Assembly (NCBI GenBank): GCA_958450325.1
Contig: OY288249.1
Location: forward strand, 62,994,166-63,058,165
Direction of reading: 5' to 3'
DNA: 64,000 nt
Source: Agrostemma githago
Taxonomy: Eukaryota > Streptophyta > Magnoliopsida > Caryophyllales > Caryophyllaceae
Positions 23,519-33,756 of this stretch are shown here, piece after piece (the stretch's first letter is position 1; every line of letters begins with the position of its first letter). The notes under the pieces were generated by a model. It did not search any database and was not told the origin of the DNA. It worked only from the letters and a program-made list of their open reading frames with translations. The translations under genes and the position numbers were made by a program.

Positions 23519-24583
23519 TTATGGGTAGTAACGCTTCAGTTGGTCCAAGTTTGTTGGATTGACGAACTCGTTCCCGTCCAAGTCCATTAGCATTACTGCT
23601 CCTCCTGAAAGGATTTTCTTCACTAGATATGGCCCAGCCCAATTGGGTTTGAATTTTCCCCTTGGGTCAACCGGTAGTAAAGCTCGAACAGATTTTAGGA
23701 CTAGATCGCCCTCTTTGATGTTCCTGGGCCTAACCCTTTTGTTAAAAGCCCGTTGGATCCTTTTCTGATATATCTGAATATTATTCAGAGCCCGGGACCG
23801 TCGTTCGTCTAAGAGGACTAGCGAGTCATATCGGGCTTGGATCCAGTCTGCTTCGGGTACTTGACTTTCGAGTAGAATCCTGAGTGATGGTACTTCTAAT
23901 TCGACCGGTTGGACTGCTTCCATTCCATATGTCAGATAGTATGGAGTTGCTCCGGTTGTAGTTCGAATTGATGTTCGATATCCCCATAAGGCAAAAGGTA
24001 TCTTGTCGGGCCAGTCCCGGTAATTCACAGCCATCTTTATAAGAATGGTGACAATTGTTTTATTGGCCGCCTCCACCGCTCCATTTGTTTGAGGACGGTA
24101 AGGTGACGATGTATGCCTTTGGATCTTGTAATTTTCCAGCAAAGTGGCGGTTTCAGCTTGGAAATGGGTCCCGTGATCGCTGATGAACTCGTGCGGAATC
24201 CCGTATCGACATATAATCTTATTTTGGATGAACTTAGCCACATGTTTGGCATTCAAGATCCGGTATGACTCAGCTTCGACCCATTTAGTGAAATAGTCGA
24301 TAGCCACTAGGATGAAACAGTGACCTCCCGTCCCAGAAGGGTTCACTTTCCCGATTATATCAATTCCCCATGTTGAGAATGGCCATGGTGATGTCATTGT
24401 ATATAATAGGGATGAAGGCATATGTTGTACATTGGCGAAAATCTGACAGTTATGGCAGTGTTTGACATACAACTGACAGTCAGTTTCCATGCTATTCCAA
24501 TAGTAACCGAGTCTTGCGATTTTCCGGGCCAACATATGGGCGTTCATATGTGGACCGTTTTCACCATCATGTACTTCGGCCAT
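23519..24583 (-). CDS. integrase part of gag-pol, Tat-like element (frameshifted from pol)
   Basis: About 354 residues. The zinc-binding end of the HHCC domain (CxxC in VKHCHNCQIF) is followed by the catalytic core, with the first acidic residue in WGIDIIG, the second in ISDHGTHF and the glutamate in NGAVEAANK. A C-terminal region ends QLKRYYP with no chromodomain, as expected for Tat. Integrase inserts the cDNA into the genome. The frame differs by one from the upstream pol ORF: the two overlap at 24544-24583 and the shift lies near 24600-24640, where the pol frame loses conservation. In intact relatives this would be one polyprotein. Confidence 0.9.
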   Translation of the reverse strand: MAEVHDGENGPHMNAHMLARKIARLGYYWNSMETDCQLYVKHCHNCQIFANVQHMPSSLLYTMTSPWPFSTWGIDIIGKVNPSGTGGHCFILVAIDYFTKWVEAESYRILNAKHVAKFIQNKIICRYGIPHEFISDHGTHFQAETATLLENYKIQRHTSSPYRPQTNGAVEAANKTIVTILIKMAVNYRDWPDKIPFALWGYRTSIRTTTGATPYYLTYGMEAVQPVELEVPSLRILLESQVPEADWIQARYDSLVLLDERRSRALNNIQIYQKRIQRAFNKRVRPRNIKEGDLVLKSVRALLPVDPRGKFKPNWAGPYLVKKILSGGAVMLMDLDGNEFVNPTNLDQLKRYYP

Positions 24584-27500
24584 GACTCTTTCGGCTCGAG
24601 TTTTGTCAATGCATAGGAGCTGAGTAAAGCCCCATGTGCTGTCTTCTTATATAACTGTCCATCGTCCGTGCGGATGAACTGGGTTGCCCATCTTCGTAGA
24701 GCTTTCTTGGCCCGGTTTTCAGCTCCCGGAGGATATTCCCCTGACGTTAAGTAGGTTAGAATAGCCTGGTACCAAGGTTCTGGATCAGTTATTTCAATAT
24801 CTTGGATAGTGTGGATATATGCGGGCTCAGACCGCCTTTCGACGCAAATGGGCATACTGGTTAGATGTGCTGGGATATTCAGTAAAGATGCTAATTTTGA
24901 GAGAGCATCTGCAAACTGGTTTTCTTCCCGAGGCAGATAAATGTATTCTATTTTTTGGAATTGTTTTTCGAGAACCCTTACTCGCGCTTGGTAAGCCATG
25001 AGATTTGCGTTCCGAGTCTTCCATTTTTGTAGGGTTTGATTTATGACTAACGATGAGTCACCGTGGACCCGGAGGCTTGTTACTCCTAAATCGGCGGCGG
25101 CTTGCAACCCGTGAATGCATGCTTCGTACTCGGCTGCGTTGTTAGTCACGTCAAAATCTAGCTTAATGGATAACGGGGTGTGTTCCCCTTGTGGTGAGAT
25201 TAGCAAGATCCCGACACCAAATCCTCGGAAGTTGGACGCTCCGTCGAAATACAGATCCCATGTATCGGTGTCGGTATGGAATATGTCTTCATCTGGAAAG
25301 GCCCAAGTATCGGTGTGTTCTTTCTCAGATATCGGACTATCGGCTAGGAATTCTGCTACTACCCGGCCTTTGATGGCTTTTAAAGGTACGAACTTGAGGT
25401 CGAACTCAGCTAGCATTAAAGTCCATCTGGATATACGGCCGTTGAGGATGGGCTTCTCGAATAGATACTTGATTGGATCCATTTTGGATAGCACGTGTAC
25501 CTCGTGACTAAGCATGTAGTGTCGGAGCTTTTTAGTGGCCCATACTAAAGCTAGACACGTCTTTTCGAGCATTGTGTACTTGCATTCATATTCCAAGAAC
25601 TTTTTACTGATGTAGTAAATAGTCCGTTCTTCGGAATCGACCGTCTGGGCTAGCATAGCGCCCATGGCGGTCTCGGTCGTCGTCAAGTATAGTGATAGAG
25701 GCAAACCATGCTGAGGTGGCATTAGCACCGGTGGAGAGGATAGAATCTCCTTGATCTTGTCGAAAGCCAATTGACATTTGTCGTCCCACAGTGTTCGTTC
25801 TCCTATCTTCAGTTTCTTGAAAATGGGTTCACATATCATGGTTAGCTTTGAAATGAATCGGCTTATATATTGGACTTTCCCGAGAAACCCCCTTATCTCC
25901 TTTTCGGTTTTAGGCGGTTGCATTTCGGTTATGGCCTTGATCTTTGCTGGGTCAACTTCGATGCCACGTTGGCTGACAATGTGACCCAGTAGCTTGCCCG
26001 ATGTTACCCCGAAACTGCATTTTTGAGGGTTTAACCTCATGTTGTACTTGCGTAGTCGGGTGAAAAACTTCCTTAAGGCTGCAATGTGCCCGTTTCGGTC
26101 CTTTGACTTGACAATCATATCGTCGACGTAGACCTCCACTTCCTTATGCATCATATCATGTAATAAAGTGGTGGCGGTTCGTTGATAAGTGGCACCAGCG
26201 TTAATAAGCCCAAATGGCATCACGGTATAGCAGTAAGTCCCCCAAGGTGTGATGAAGGTGGTCTTACTCATGTCTTCTTCCGCCATTTTGATTTGATTGT
26301 ATCCGGCATACCCGTCCATGAATGATAGAAGGGCATGGTTAGCCGTGTTATCCACCAGTATGTCGATGTGTGGCAACGGAAAATCGTCTTTTGGGCTGGC
26401 CTTATTAAGGTCCCGAAAATCTACACATACTCGGACTTTGCCATCCTTTTTGGGTACTGGTACTATGTTTGCGACCCAGTCTGGATATTCAGACACTTGG
26501 ATAAAGCCCGCTTTGAATTGTTTGTCAACTTCTTCCTTGACTTTGAGAGACCATTCGGGCCTCATTCTTCGGAGTTTCTGTTTTACCGGCTTATACCCGT
26601 CTTTGATGGGTATTCGGTGTTCAGCTATCTCCCGGTCTATTCCCGGCATGTCCTTGTAGGACCATGCAAAGACGTCTTTGAATTCCTGGAGGAGATCCGT
26701 GAATTGTTGTTTCTCCTCGGGATCTAAAGATAGGCCCAACCTAAGCATCTGAGGTTCTAAAGGGGTTCCTATGTTGATGGAATCGGTTTCTTCGATTACC
26801 GGGTCTCGGGATTCCCTTTGCTCAAGTTGCTCGATTAGATGCGGAGGCAATGGTACCTGTTCGTCGGGTTTCTCAATGTCATTGCAAGTAAGATTTTTGA
26901 AAACATTTTGAAAATAAGCCAAGTCGTAAGCAGAACGGTTATCGTTATTATTGATGGTAAATTTTGAAAAGAGCTCGAAGAGAGCTGCCATCTGACCGTT
27001 GGTCAGAGGCGGGATAGGGAGATCCCTCGGGACAGACTCCGGGGCTCTCGATGGTGTGATTAAAGAAGGGAGAGGGGTTACAGACTCGATCCTAGTACTG
27101 GACCCTCTAGACTTTGACTCAGACTCCGACTCTGACTCTGACTCGGACTCGGACTCAGATTCAGACTCGATGGCATGCATATCTCCTTCGCCAGTAGTTA
27201 GCTTGTAGACTCGACCTTGACTGTCGGTCCACTTAGTTGTCTTCCTCCAAGCTCTCTTCCCAGTGTTGGCATCAACTTCAGAGATCAGCTTAGTTGGATC
27301 GAACCTGCTGCTGCGAAGGATCAAGCTGACTAACTCCTGCTTAGGGGTCGGGATGACCTTGTCTTCCCCGAAGAGTAGTCCCAGAATGGGCTCAGTATTG
27401 CTTGTGCCCTTCTTTGATTCGGCCTGGATAAGGGCGAAGATGTCATCTGGGATGAAATTGCATTCCCGAGCCAGTTTGGTCCCGGGATATGAGATGGTGG

Positions 27501-29163
27501 GCTGATAGAGGCCCGTTTGAATACCTCCGAACATCGGGGTGACGAACGTGACCGTCTTGGACTGGTTCATGCATCCGGACTCCAAGGTGTAGCCTAGACC
27601 GAGGTGGGATTGCCCGTTGTTCAAGGTTTCGATAATTTTCCCGGGTGGAAGATAGGGCCTTGATGTGATTCCCGGTAGACAACCCAGATTCTGTAGCATC
27701 GTATCGATGCTAGTAGTAAAGTATGGCCGAAAAAGGTATTCCTCCTCGATCATTCCCACGAAGTTGAATCCTCGTGGGTCGGATGAGCCTGCCGTGTTGC
27801 AGCTTGACACGGTTATGGGAGTGGCTTCGAGAGTGATGATTCCATCTTGTAAAGGTAGTTTCACCTTTCTGTGAAGAGTGGATGACATGGCTTTGACCGC
27901 GTGAATCCATGGTCTACCAAGTAGCAGATTGAAAGATGAAGTGACATCGATCACTTGAAATTCTAACTCCTTCTCGATTGGGCCTGTTATGATGGTTAGC
28001 TTAACGGCCCCAGCAACTGATTTTGGGCTTCCATCAAAAGCCTGGATAGTTTTTGCAGTCGGAAGGTAGTCAGCCTCGGTAATGCCGAGGGCCTTGGCGG
28101 TCCTTAAAGGAAGGACGTTGACTGCGGACCCGTCATCAATCAGGGTCATCGGGAGATATTTATTTCGGCAGATCACCGTGATATATAGGGCCAAGTTATG
28201 GGTGGTCCCGAATGGTGGAAGGTCGGACTCGGAGAAAGTGATAAGTGGGCCTTCTCCTTTGGACTTGTCCTTGAGGTATGGCAGGATAGTGGCTACCATC
28301 TCGGTGGGGGTAACCGATGAGTCGACCTTGATTTCATCAAGGGCCTTAGTAAGTGCCGCTCGATGTTCCTGAGAACTTACCAAAAGCTGCCATATAGTAA
28401 TATCAGTTCGGACCCTCTTCAATTGTCTGACTAGGGCCGTGTCGGCGTTTGGTTCTTCAGGAGTGAGTTCCGTCCTGGAAGGTTCAGTGACGGTTTCCGG
28501 AGTGGTGAGACCGGCCGTGATGGTGTGTGTACCGGCCAGGGCTCTGGCTTTGGCTTTCCGGACCTCTTCGATGGTGACAGGGACAGCTTCCCCTTTGGCC
28601 AAGTAAACATCATCTTCATCGTCGTTCCATATCCCGTTGATTTGGGAAATGAAAGGGGAAATGAGATGAGCGCAGTCAACTACCTCTCCAGTAAAAATGG
28701 CGTGAGTGGCAAGAGGATTGTTTTTGTTACTTGGCTTGTCACTGGGTAGTGGTATCTTTCCATTTTCGATCAGATCTTGGATAAGATGTTTCAATTTCCA
28801 GCATTTTTCCGTGTCATGCCCGTTGCCTTGGTGATAGTGGCAATAGGCTTGAATGTTGTAGCTCTTGGATCGCTTTTCCACGGGAACTTCTGGAATTGAG
28901 CCTATCGGTTGGATTAGGCCTTTCGAAGACAGCCTTTGTAAGGCATTAGCATAGGTTGTCCTTATGTCAGTGAATACCCGATTTGGAGTATTCTTTTTGG
29001 TTGAAGTGTCCAGTGAGTTAACCTCATCAAAGATGCTTCGGGCCGCCGTTGTGGTGGCGGGCTTGCTAGAGGAGGAACTGGCTCCTTGATACCCCTTGGT
29101 AGAGGCCTTAGTAAGGTTCTCTAGCCTTAGATCATCTTCGATTCTAGTACCCATTTCGGTCAA
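24544..29163 (-). CDS. pol of the Tat-like element: protease, RT, RNase H, second RNase H
   Basis: 1539 open codons. Order: zinc-knuckle-like CHYHQGNGHDTEKC (near residue 112); aspartic protease with LIDDGSAVNVLP (near 340); a low-complexity Ser-Glu repeat (near 670-685, DNA 27100-27170); RT with VPKKDGKVRVCVDF and the catalytic VYVDDMIV (about 1030); a first RNase H typical of Ty3/gypsy; and a second, archaeal-type RNase H starting LYFDGASNFRG with later acidic residues in NNAAEYEA, HGDSSLV and ENQFADALS. The second RNase H defines the Tat lineage. The ORF is fully open, unusual for a plant gypsy copy and consistent with recent insertion. It is separated from gag by a probable one-base frameshift at about 29186, since conserved sequence continues upstream of the first Met. 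Confidence 0.93.
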   Translation of the reverse strand: MTEMGTRIEDDLRLENLTKASTKGYQGASSSSSKPATTTAARSIFDEVNSLDTSTKKNTPNRVFTDIRTTYANALQRLSSKGLIQPIGSIPEVPVEKRSKSYNIQAYCHYHQGNGHDTEKCWKLKHLIQDLIENGKIPLPSDKPSNKNNPLATHAIFTGEVVDCAHLISPFISQINGIWNDDEDDVYLAKGEAVPVTIEEVRKAKARALAGTHTITAGLTTPETVTEPSRTELTPEEPNADTALVRQLKRVRTDITIWQLLVSSQEHRAALTKALDEIKVDSSVTPTEMVATILPYLKDKSKGEGPLITFSESDLPPFGTTHNLALYITVICRNKYLPMTLIDDGSAVNVLPLRTAKALGITEADYLPTAKTIQAFDGSPKSVAGAVKLTIITGPIEKELEFQVIDVTSSFNLLLGRPWIHAVKAMSSTLHRKVKLPLQDGIITLEATPITVSSCNTAGSSDPRGFNFVGMIEEEYLFRPYFTTSIDTMLQNLGCLPGITSRPYLPPGKIIETLNNGQSHLGLGYTLESGCMNQSKTVTFVTPMFGGIQTGLYQPTISYPGTKLARECNFIPDDIFALIQAESKKGTSNTEPILGLLFGEDKVIPTPKQELVSLILRSSRFDPTKLISEVDANTGKRAWRKTTKWTDSQGRVYKLTTGEGDMHAIESESESESESESESESESKSRGSSTRIESVTPLPSLITPSRAPESVPRDLPIPPLTNGQMAALFELFSKFTINNNDNRSAYDLAYFQNVFKNLTCNDIEKPDEQVPLPPHLIEQLEQRESRDPVIEETDSINIGTPLEPQMLRLGLSLDPEEKQQFTDLLQEFKDVFAWSYKDMPGIDREIAEHRIPIKDGYKPVKQKLRRMRPEWSLKVKEEVDKQFKAGFIQVSEYPDWVANIVPVPKKDGKVRVCVDFRDLNKASPKDDFPLPHIDILVDNTANHALLSFMDGYAGYNQIKMAEEDMSKTTFITPWGTYCYTVMPFGLINAGATYQRTATTLLHDMMHKEVEVYVDDMIVKSKDRNGHIAALRKFFTRLRKYNMRLNPQKCSFGVTSGKLLGHIVSQRGIEVDPAKIKAITEMQPPKTEKEIRGFLGKVQYISRFISKLTMICEPIFKKLKIGERTLWDDKCQLAFDKIKEILSSPPVLMPPQHGLPLSLYLTTTETAMGAMLAQTVDSEERTIYYISKKFLEYECKYTMLEKTCLALVWATKKLRHYMLSHEVHVLSKMDPIKYLFEKPILNGRISRWTLMLAEFDLKFVPLKAIKGRVVAEFLADSPISEKEHTDTWAFPDEDIFHTDTDTWDLYFDGASNFRGFGVGILLISPQGEHTPLSIKLDFDVTNNAAEYEACIHGLQAAADLGVTSLRVHGDSSLVINQTLQKWKTRNANLMAYQARVRVLEKQFQKIEYIYLPREENQFADALSKLASLLNIPAHLTSMPICVERRSEPAYIHTIQDIEITDPEPWYQAILTYLTSGEYPPGAENRAKKALRRWATQFIRTDDGQLYKKTAHGALLSSYALTKLEPKESWPKYMMVKTVHI
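27100..27172 (-). repeat. Ser-Glu coding microsatellite inside pol
   Basis: A GACTCGGACTC/GACTCAGACTC-type hexamer repeat encodes eight or more consecutive Ser-Glu pairs between protease and RT. It is in frame and preserves the ORF. Length variation here would give polymorphic acidic linkers. Confidence 0.7.
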
Positions 29164-29186
29164 AGTGGCGAAGTCGGGTATGATGG

Positions 29187-29879
29187 CTACCGGAGATGGA
29201 CTCGGTAAGCAGGGAGGAGGTTTTTGACAAAGGCCTCCACTAGCACTTTTTCGGTGGGCTTGTCCACCAGTTTAACACTTTCGGTCCGCCACCTTTGGAG
29301 GTATTTGGTGAAACCCTCTTTAGGCTCTTGGGCCATAACTTCCAGAGTACGCATGGTAGTCTGGATTTCAGCATTATCCGCGTAGTTTCGCGCGAATTCC
29401 ATTGCAACATCGTCCCAAGTCTCGAATTTCTTGGGGTCTAGCCTGTAGTACCAGGCTTTCGGGTGTTTCTCCAGAGAGGAAGCAAAAAGATGCTTGAACA
29501 TGGTCGATTTGACCCCCTTGACAGCCATGAAGTCCTTGAAAGCCCGAATGTGAAGTACCGGGTCTTCAGTCCCATCGAACATTGGCAAGCCCGTTAAGTT
29601 GAGGTTAGCGGGCAGTTCATCAGTTAAAGGTGAATAGGTACGGGCATTTTCCGTGAGAATAGTGTTTCTGGTGGTCGAGTGGACCTGTTCCTGCAACTTT
29701 TGGACCGCGCCGGCCAATGCGGCTAAGGGTCCGTCATCTTCGATCGAAGCATTGGGGGTTCCCTGTTCCACGGCACTAACCCGAGTGACAATGGCGATCT
29801 GGTCCTCCCGCATTTTCCTCAATTGGTCCTGGATTTGGGTCAATGTGGTGGTCAACTCGTCTATGGCTTTTTGCGTCAT
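29187..29879 (-). CDS. gag of the Tat-like element
   Basis: 230 codons starting MTQKAIDELTTTL. The N-terminus is an amphipathic coiled-coil candidate (LTTTLTQIQDQLRKMRED). The retrotransposon gag domain follows (FDGTEDPVLHIRAFKDFM ... WYYRLDPKKFETWDDVAMEF ... FTKYLQRWR). Gag forms the particle that packages element RNA. The ORF ends at TAG (29187-29189) just where the gag domain joins the next segment, and coding sequence continues in another frame towards the pol ORF, so a single-base loss in a G run is likely. No zinc knuckle lies before the stop; that motif is in the pol ORF. Confidence 0.9.
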   Translation of the reverse strand: MTQKAIDELTTTLTQIQDQLRKMREDQIAIVTRVSAVEQGTPNASIEDDGPLAALAGAVQKLQEQVHSTTRNTILTENARTYSPLTDELPANLNLTGLPMFDGTEDPVLHIRAFKDFMAVKGVKSTMFKHLFASSLEKHPKAWYYRLDPKKFETWDDVAMEFARNYADNAEIQTTMRTLEVMAQEPKEGFTKYLQRWRTESVKLVDKPTEKVLVEAFVKNLLPAYRVHLR

Positions 29880-30943
29880 GGTTCGAGTGAAGGGTGGCCT
29901 GTCTGTAAGAGCACCACGTAATTAGCAACTTAACCCGAATCCTAAGAAAAGTACATCCCGAGCAAGGGAAAAGAAAAAGACTAAAACGGAAATGACTCGG
30001 AAAAGACACCTAGACGGGTGACTTGTGAAAAGGTGGGCCTTCCTCAGGATCCAACGCTGTGGGTTGGGCCCTGTCCGAAGGAAGGTTCACGTGAGACATT
30101 CCCAGACTTTTAGACTCGATTGTGTAAACGGACCGACCTTTGTAGGAGTATGTCCTACGTAGATGGGCCTTGCCGTAGTAGAATAAGGCGGACTAGGATG
30201 GGGGGGAAGCTCATGATGTAAGATCGACAGAGTTTCGACGCTAGAGACCTCAACGACTTATGACACGACCCGACAGTTCTAAATACGGGAAGTCTAAGGA
30301 GAGGAAGTTTTGAAATATGATATTTTTTTGAAAAGCCCGAAATGAATCGGGTGGAACCGGTCTTTTTTCGAGAAAACGGAAAAGTTGGGCCGGGTGACAG
30401 TTCGAAAATTTCGAAAATAATTTCGAGTTTTGAATTGGGCATAATACCGGCTAGAAAAAGGCTATTTTGAGTAAAATCATTGATCCTAAATTCGGTATAT
30501 GACCCGGGCTTTGAAAATTAGATATTTTGAAAAGGATGCAAAATTTTGAAAAATGACGGTTTTGAAAAAAAGATGATGTGGATCAAGTAGCACGTAGTCA
30601 TGGAAACAGTATAATGACGGCATGTATGCTCTTAGTCTAAGTCTCGGTTAGTCTGTAAGGGTCTATACCAGTGTACATAGCCTATCGAGAATCGGGGCGG
30701 ACTCCCTAACTCGAGTTGAGATTAGGACATGCCGTAAAACCCATACGAATCGGCTAATGGACACCTTTGACATAACCAGTTTGGACTATATCAATGGTAT
30801 AGTGGGACGTCGGTCACGAGTACCGGCCCGGGAAAATGTGGTTATGCATGAACCGTAAAACTAAAACGCGCATTGTACTAGTCAAACGATTTCTATTCGA
30901 GTCTCACTCTGAGGATACCGAAGGTTATTAACTCATCAGTAAA
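29880..30943 (-). other. 5' leader of the Tat-like element
   Basis: About 1.06 kb between primer-binding site and gag ATG, without a credible ORF. The leader of the second Tat-like element (63076-64000, opposite strand) is clearly homologous. The shared block GTGAGACTCGAATAGAAATC lies near each PBS, and similar words continue to the window end. Long leaders are usual in Tat/Ogre elements and probably hold packaging or splice signals. Confidence 0.75.
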
Positions 30944-30961
30944 TCCCCAGCGGAGTCGCCA
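30944..30961 (-). other. primer-binding site
   Basis: The minus strand reads TGGCGACTCCGCTGGGGA three bases inside the 5' LTR end, complementary to a tRNA 3' end finishing in CCA. Ogre/Tat elements are reported to use tRNA-Arg. I infer the same here but could not check the tRNA sequence. An identical 18-mer is at 63058-63075. Confidence 0.85.
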
Positions 30962-32788
30962 AATTGTGGACATGACATAGGTCCACCCCGACGCGGCCAC
31001 GCGCGGGTTTTGGGGAGGCGAATGAATCTCCATGAGATGGTCAAATGGAAATTTAAATCGAAGTCGGAGTCGCCACCGAATTTTATGGTTATTCGGAACC
31101 GTTCGAGCCCACTCTATGTCGTAGTGGGCCGTGTACAAAATACGGCCCATTTCCGATGTCAGAGTTTATTGGGCTCGTCCCTTTGCATATCGATATAGAT
31201 GCCGACTTGAGCGGTTAATCGTATATTGAATGACTCTCGTTGCCAATGGTTTCGGACATCCGGAAACCACGGTTCTGAGTAAGGGGTGAGGGTACGTGTT
31301 GAGAAGTTCACTAAGAACACCCAACCCCGCCCGCACATTAGCGGCCTCTACTAGGATATCGAATGACGTTTTAATGCGCGCGTTAGTTGAACGATGAATG
31401 ATATGCAAACATTGTTTTCCTAAGCATGTGAGGAATTGAATGGGTTGCTAAGTTGTTTAATGCATGAAAAATTGATTAACGTCAAAGTTGAATTTAGCAT
31501 GTGAGATTCGTTTTAGTATAATAAAACAAATGAGATAAAAAAAATGAATTTGCTACAAAAGATGAACAAACGAGTTAGTATCGATTTGTAAAATAATAAT
31601 ATAGCAAATAAATATGCGAGATCGAGAAAATAAATATTAATCGAAATCTGAAAAATATCGTTAAAAAGTTGTTTTGTATAAAAAACGATGTTCGAAAAAT
31701 AATAAAAAAAAACGAAAAGGTGCGTTGGGACAGCCGACCGCGCGGCTCGCCCGGGTCGCCGGCGAGTCGCGTGGCGGCCTGCTTCGGGAACGGTTTTCGA
31801 AAACTCAATATTTTTTATTAAATCGCGTATGAATATTGCATGATTCGTGCTCGATTTAATATTTTCGATATTCGTTATATTCGATAATTGACTACGAAAT
31901 CAATATCAAATACTTGGAATAGTTTTAGAAAAGATATAAATTGTAGAAATCGTTTTGAAGAATAAATAATAAAACGAACGAAAACGTAAAAAAAAGGAGC
32001 GAGGATTTCAGACTCGTACGCGAGTCGCCTGTGAGGGGCGCGACTCGCGTGCGGGCCTGTCCCGTTTTCGCTCGTTGTTCGAAAACTGTTATTTTGATGA
32101 ATCGCGTACAAATTATGAATTAATTTGTATTCGATCCATGTTTTCGATATTCGTCGTACCCGATATTCGATTATGAAATCGATATCAGATATTCGGAATG
32201 AATAATGAAAAAGGTTTTATAAAATCGTTTATGTTGAACGAGAAAAGAAAAGAATTTTAAACGAAAAAAGATGTAACGATTTTTGAGATCGTCGAAATCT
32301 TAATATAATTCTTTTCGATACAATATTCGATTATAGAAAAATCGATATCGTATGTTTAAGAATATTTGTTATGAAAATAGTTTTTCGTTAATAACGATAT
32401 TAGAAAAAAAAAATCGACTCTTGACCCGTAAAAAAAAAACAAGACGGACGAAGAGGAGAGAAGAAGAAAGGAAGAAATCGGGTTTGGTACACCCTCAACC
32501 TACATGCTTTTGTTGACTCGGATCGGGGCTCGTCGGAATGTGGCTAGGCACGGGAGCGTCGAGTGATGTTTGGTTCGGTTTAGGGTGGCTCGGTTTGACG
32601 GGTGAAGGTGTCGGGTATCGGGACCGGTTTCCTTCGGGTTTTGGACGTATTATCGGTTTCTCGATGCTAAGTGTAAGGACGATTGATGAAAAAGTTGTGT
32701 ACTTTAACGTTACTAATTGGATGAATGTGTGCGTGTTGCTGATAAGTTGGTGTCGATTCTTGTTCTAATTATTGTTGGATGCAAGGGG

Positions 32789-32800
32789 CTATTTATAGGG
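32789..32800 (-). promoter_or_regulatory. TATA box of the Tat-like 5' LTR
   Basis: CCCTATAAATAG on the minus strand, about 1.15 kb from the LTR start counting the MITE. It is conserved in the other two LTR copies (20233-20244, 8229-8240). It should drive the genomic RNA of the element. Confidence 0.6.
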
Positions 32801-33198
32801 AGTTCCCGACCTTGGCTTAGGAGAGTTTGACTACCGCTTAGGATAGAAAACGTAGGAATTTTAGAAGTATGAGAATTCCACTTTCTTGTGAAGGAAGAAA
32901 GGAAAACCGGTTGTTTTGTGTATTACTCGGCCGAGTGTTTGCACTCGGTTGAGTGTTTGAATCGGTTTTCGGATAGAATTCCTACTTGAGATCGAATTCT
33001 ACCTTAAACGGAATTGTTTATTGTTTTGTGTAGCAGATTTTTGTAGAGTTGGAGTATGAACCAACCCTGTGAGGTGTCACGGTTGACTCACGAGTTTCGG
33101 AAAATATCTTTGACCGGGTTTTGACTCGGTCGCTAAAAGACGGTTTTACCCTTGGTGTCGGTTTCGACCCAAATTAGTGTTATTTGACTCGAAACGAC

Positions 33199-33756
33199 TA
33201 GGGGTGTTCGTCGGTCCAGGACCGGACCGGACCGGACCGTTTGGCCTGGACCGAAGACCATAATTGTTTAAAAAGTTGGACCATGGACCGGACCATATTT
33301 ATGTCGGTACGGTCCGGGTTGGACCGTAATAAAATGTGAACCGGACCGTAATGGACCATAATGGACCAAAGAACCCGAAATAAATTACTACCAATTTTTT
33401 TTTATATAAAAATAACTTTAAAAAACAACGATAAGTGCATAATCAAACTCTATAATAATTATATTTCGTTTTTCATTTATTGTAGATTAGGATTTAAAAA
33501 TTTTTATTCGATTTTTCAATTATGCGGCTGATTTTGTGCAAATTATTTATATTGTATTGTTTTATAATACGGTCCCTTCGGTCCTTTATTCGGTCCGCGG
33601 TCCAATCGGTTCGGTCCAGGACCGGACCAAAGACCAAATAATCAATATCATGTGGACCGTGGACCGGACCATATAATATTCGGTCCGGTCTGGTCCGGAC
33701 CAAAGTGCAACGGTCCGGTCTGATTTTCGGTCCGGACCACGAAGTGAACACCCCTA
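33199..33756. mobile_element. hAT-type MITE, 558 bp, rich in GGTCCGG words
   Basis: Perfect 11-bp inverted ends TAGGGGTGTTC / GAACACCCCTA with perfect 8-bp duplications GAAACGAC (33191-33198 and 33757-33764). Both outer 150-bp parts are packed with ACCGGACCGG / GGTCCGGTCC words, probably transposase-binding subterminal repeats. The ~200-bp centre is AT-rich. No coding sequence. It is absent from the homologous site of the 3' LTR (near 20642), so it jumped after the retrotransposon inserted. Confidence 0.92.

Noticed and set aside
24819..28749. Many plus-strand ORFs opposite gag-pol
   Set aside because: They overlap a 1539-codon pol frame with recognisable domains and have no motifs of their own, unlike the spliced antisense gene at 21483.
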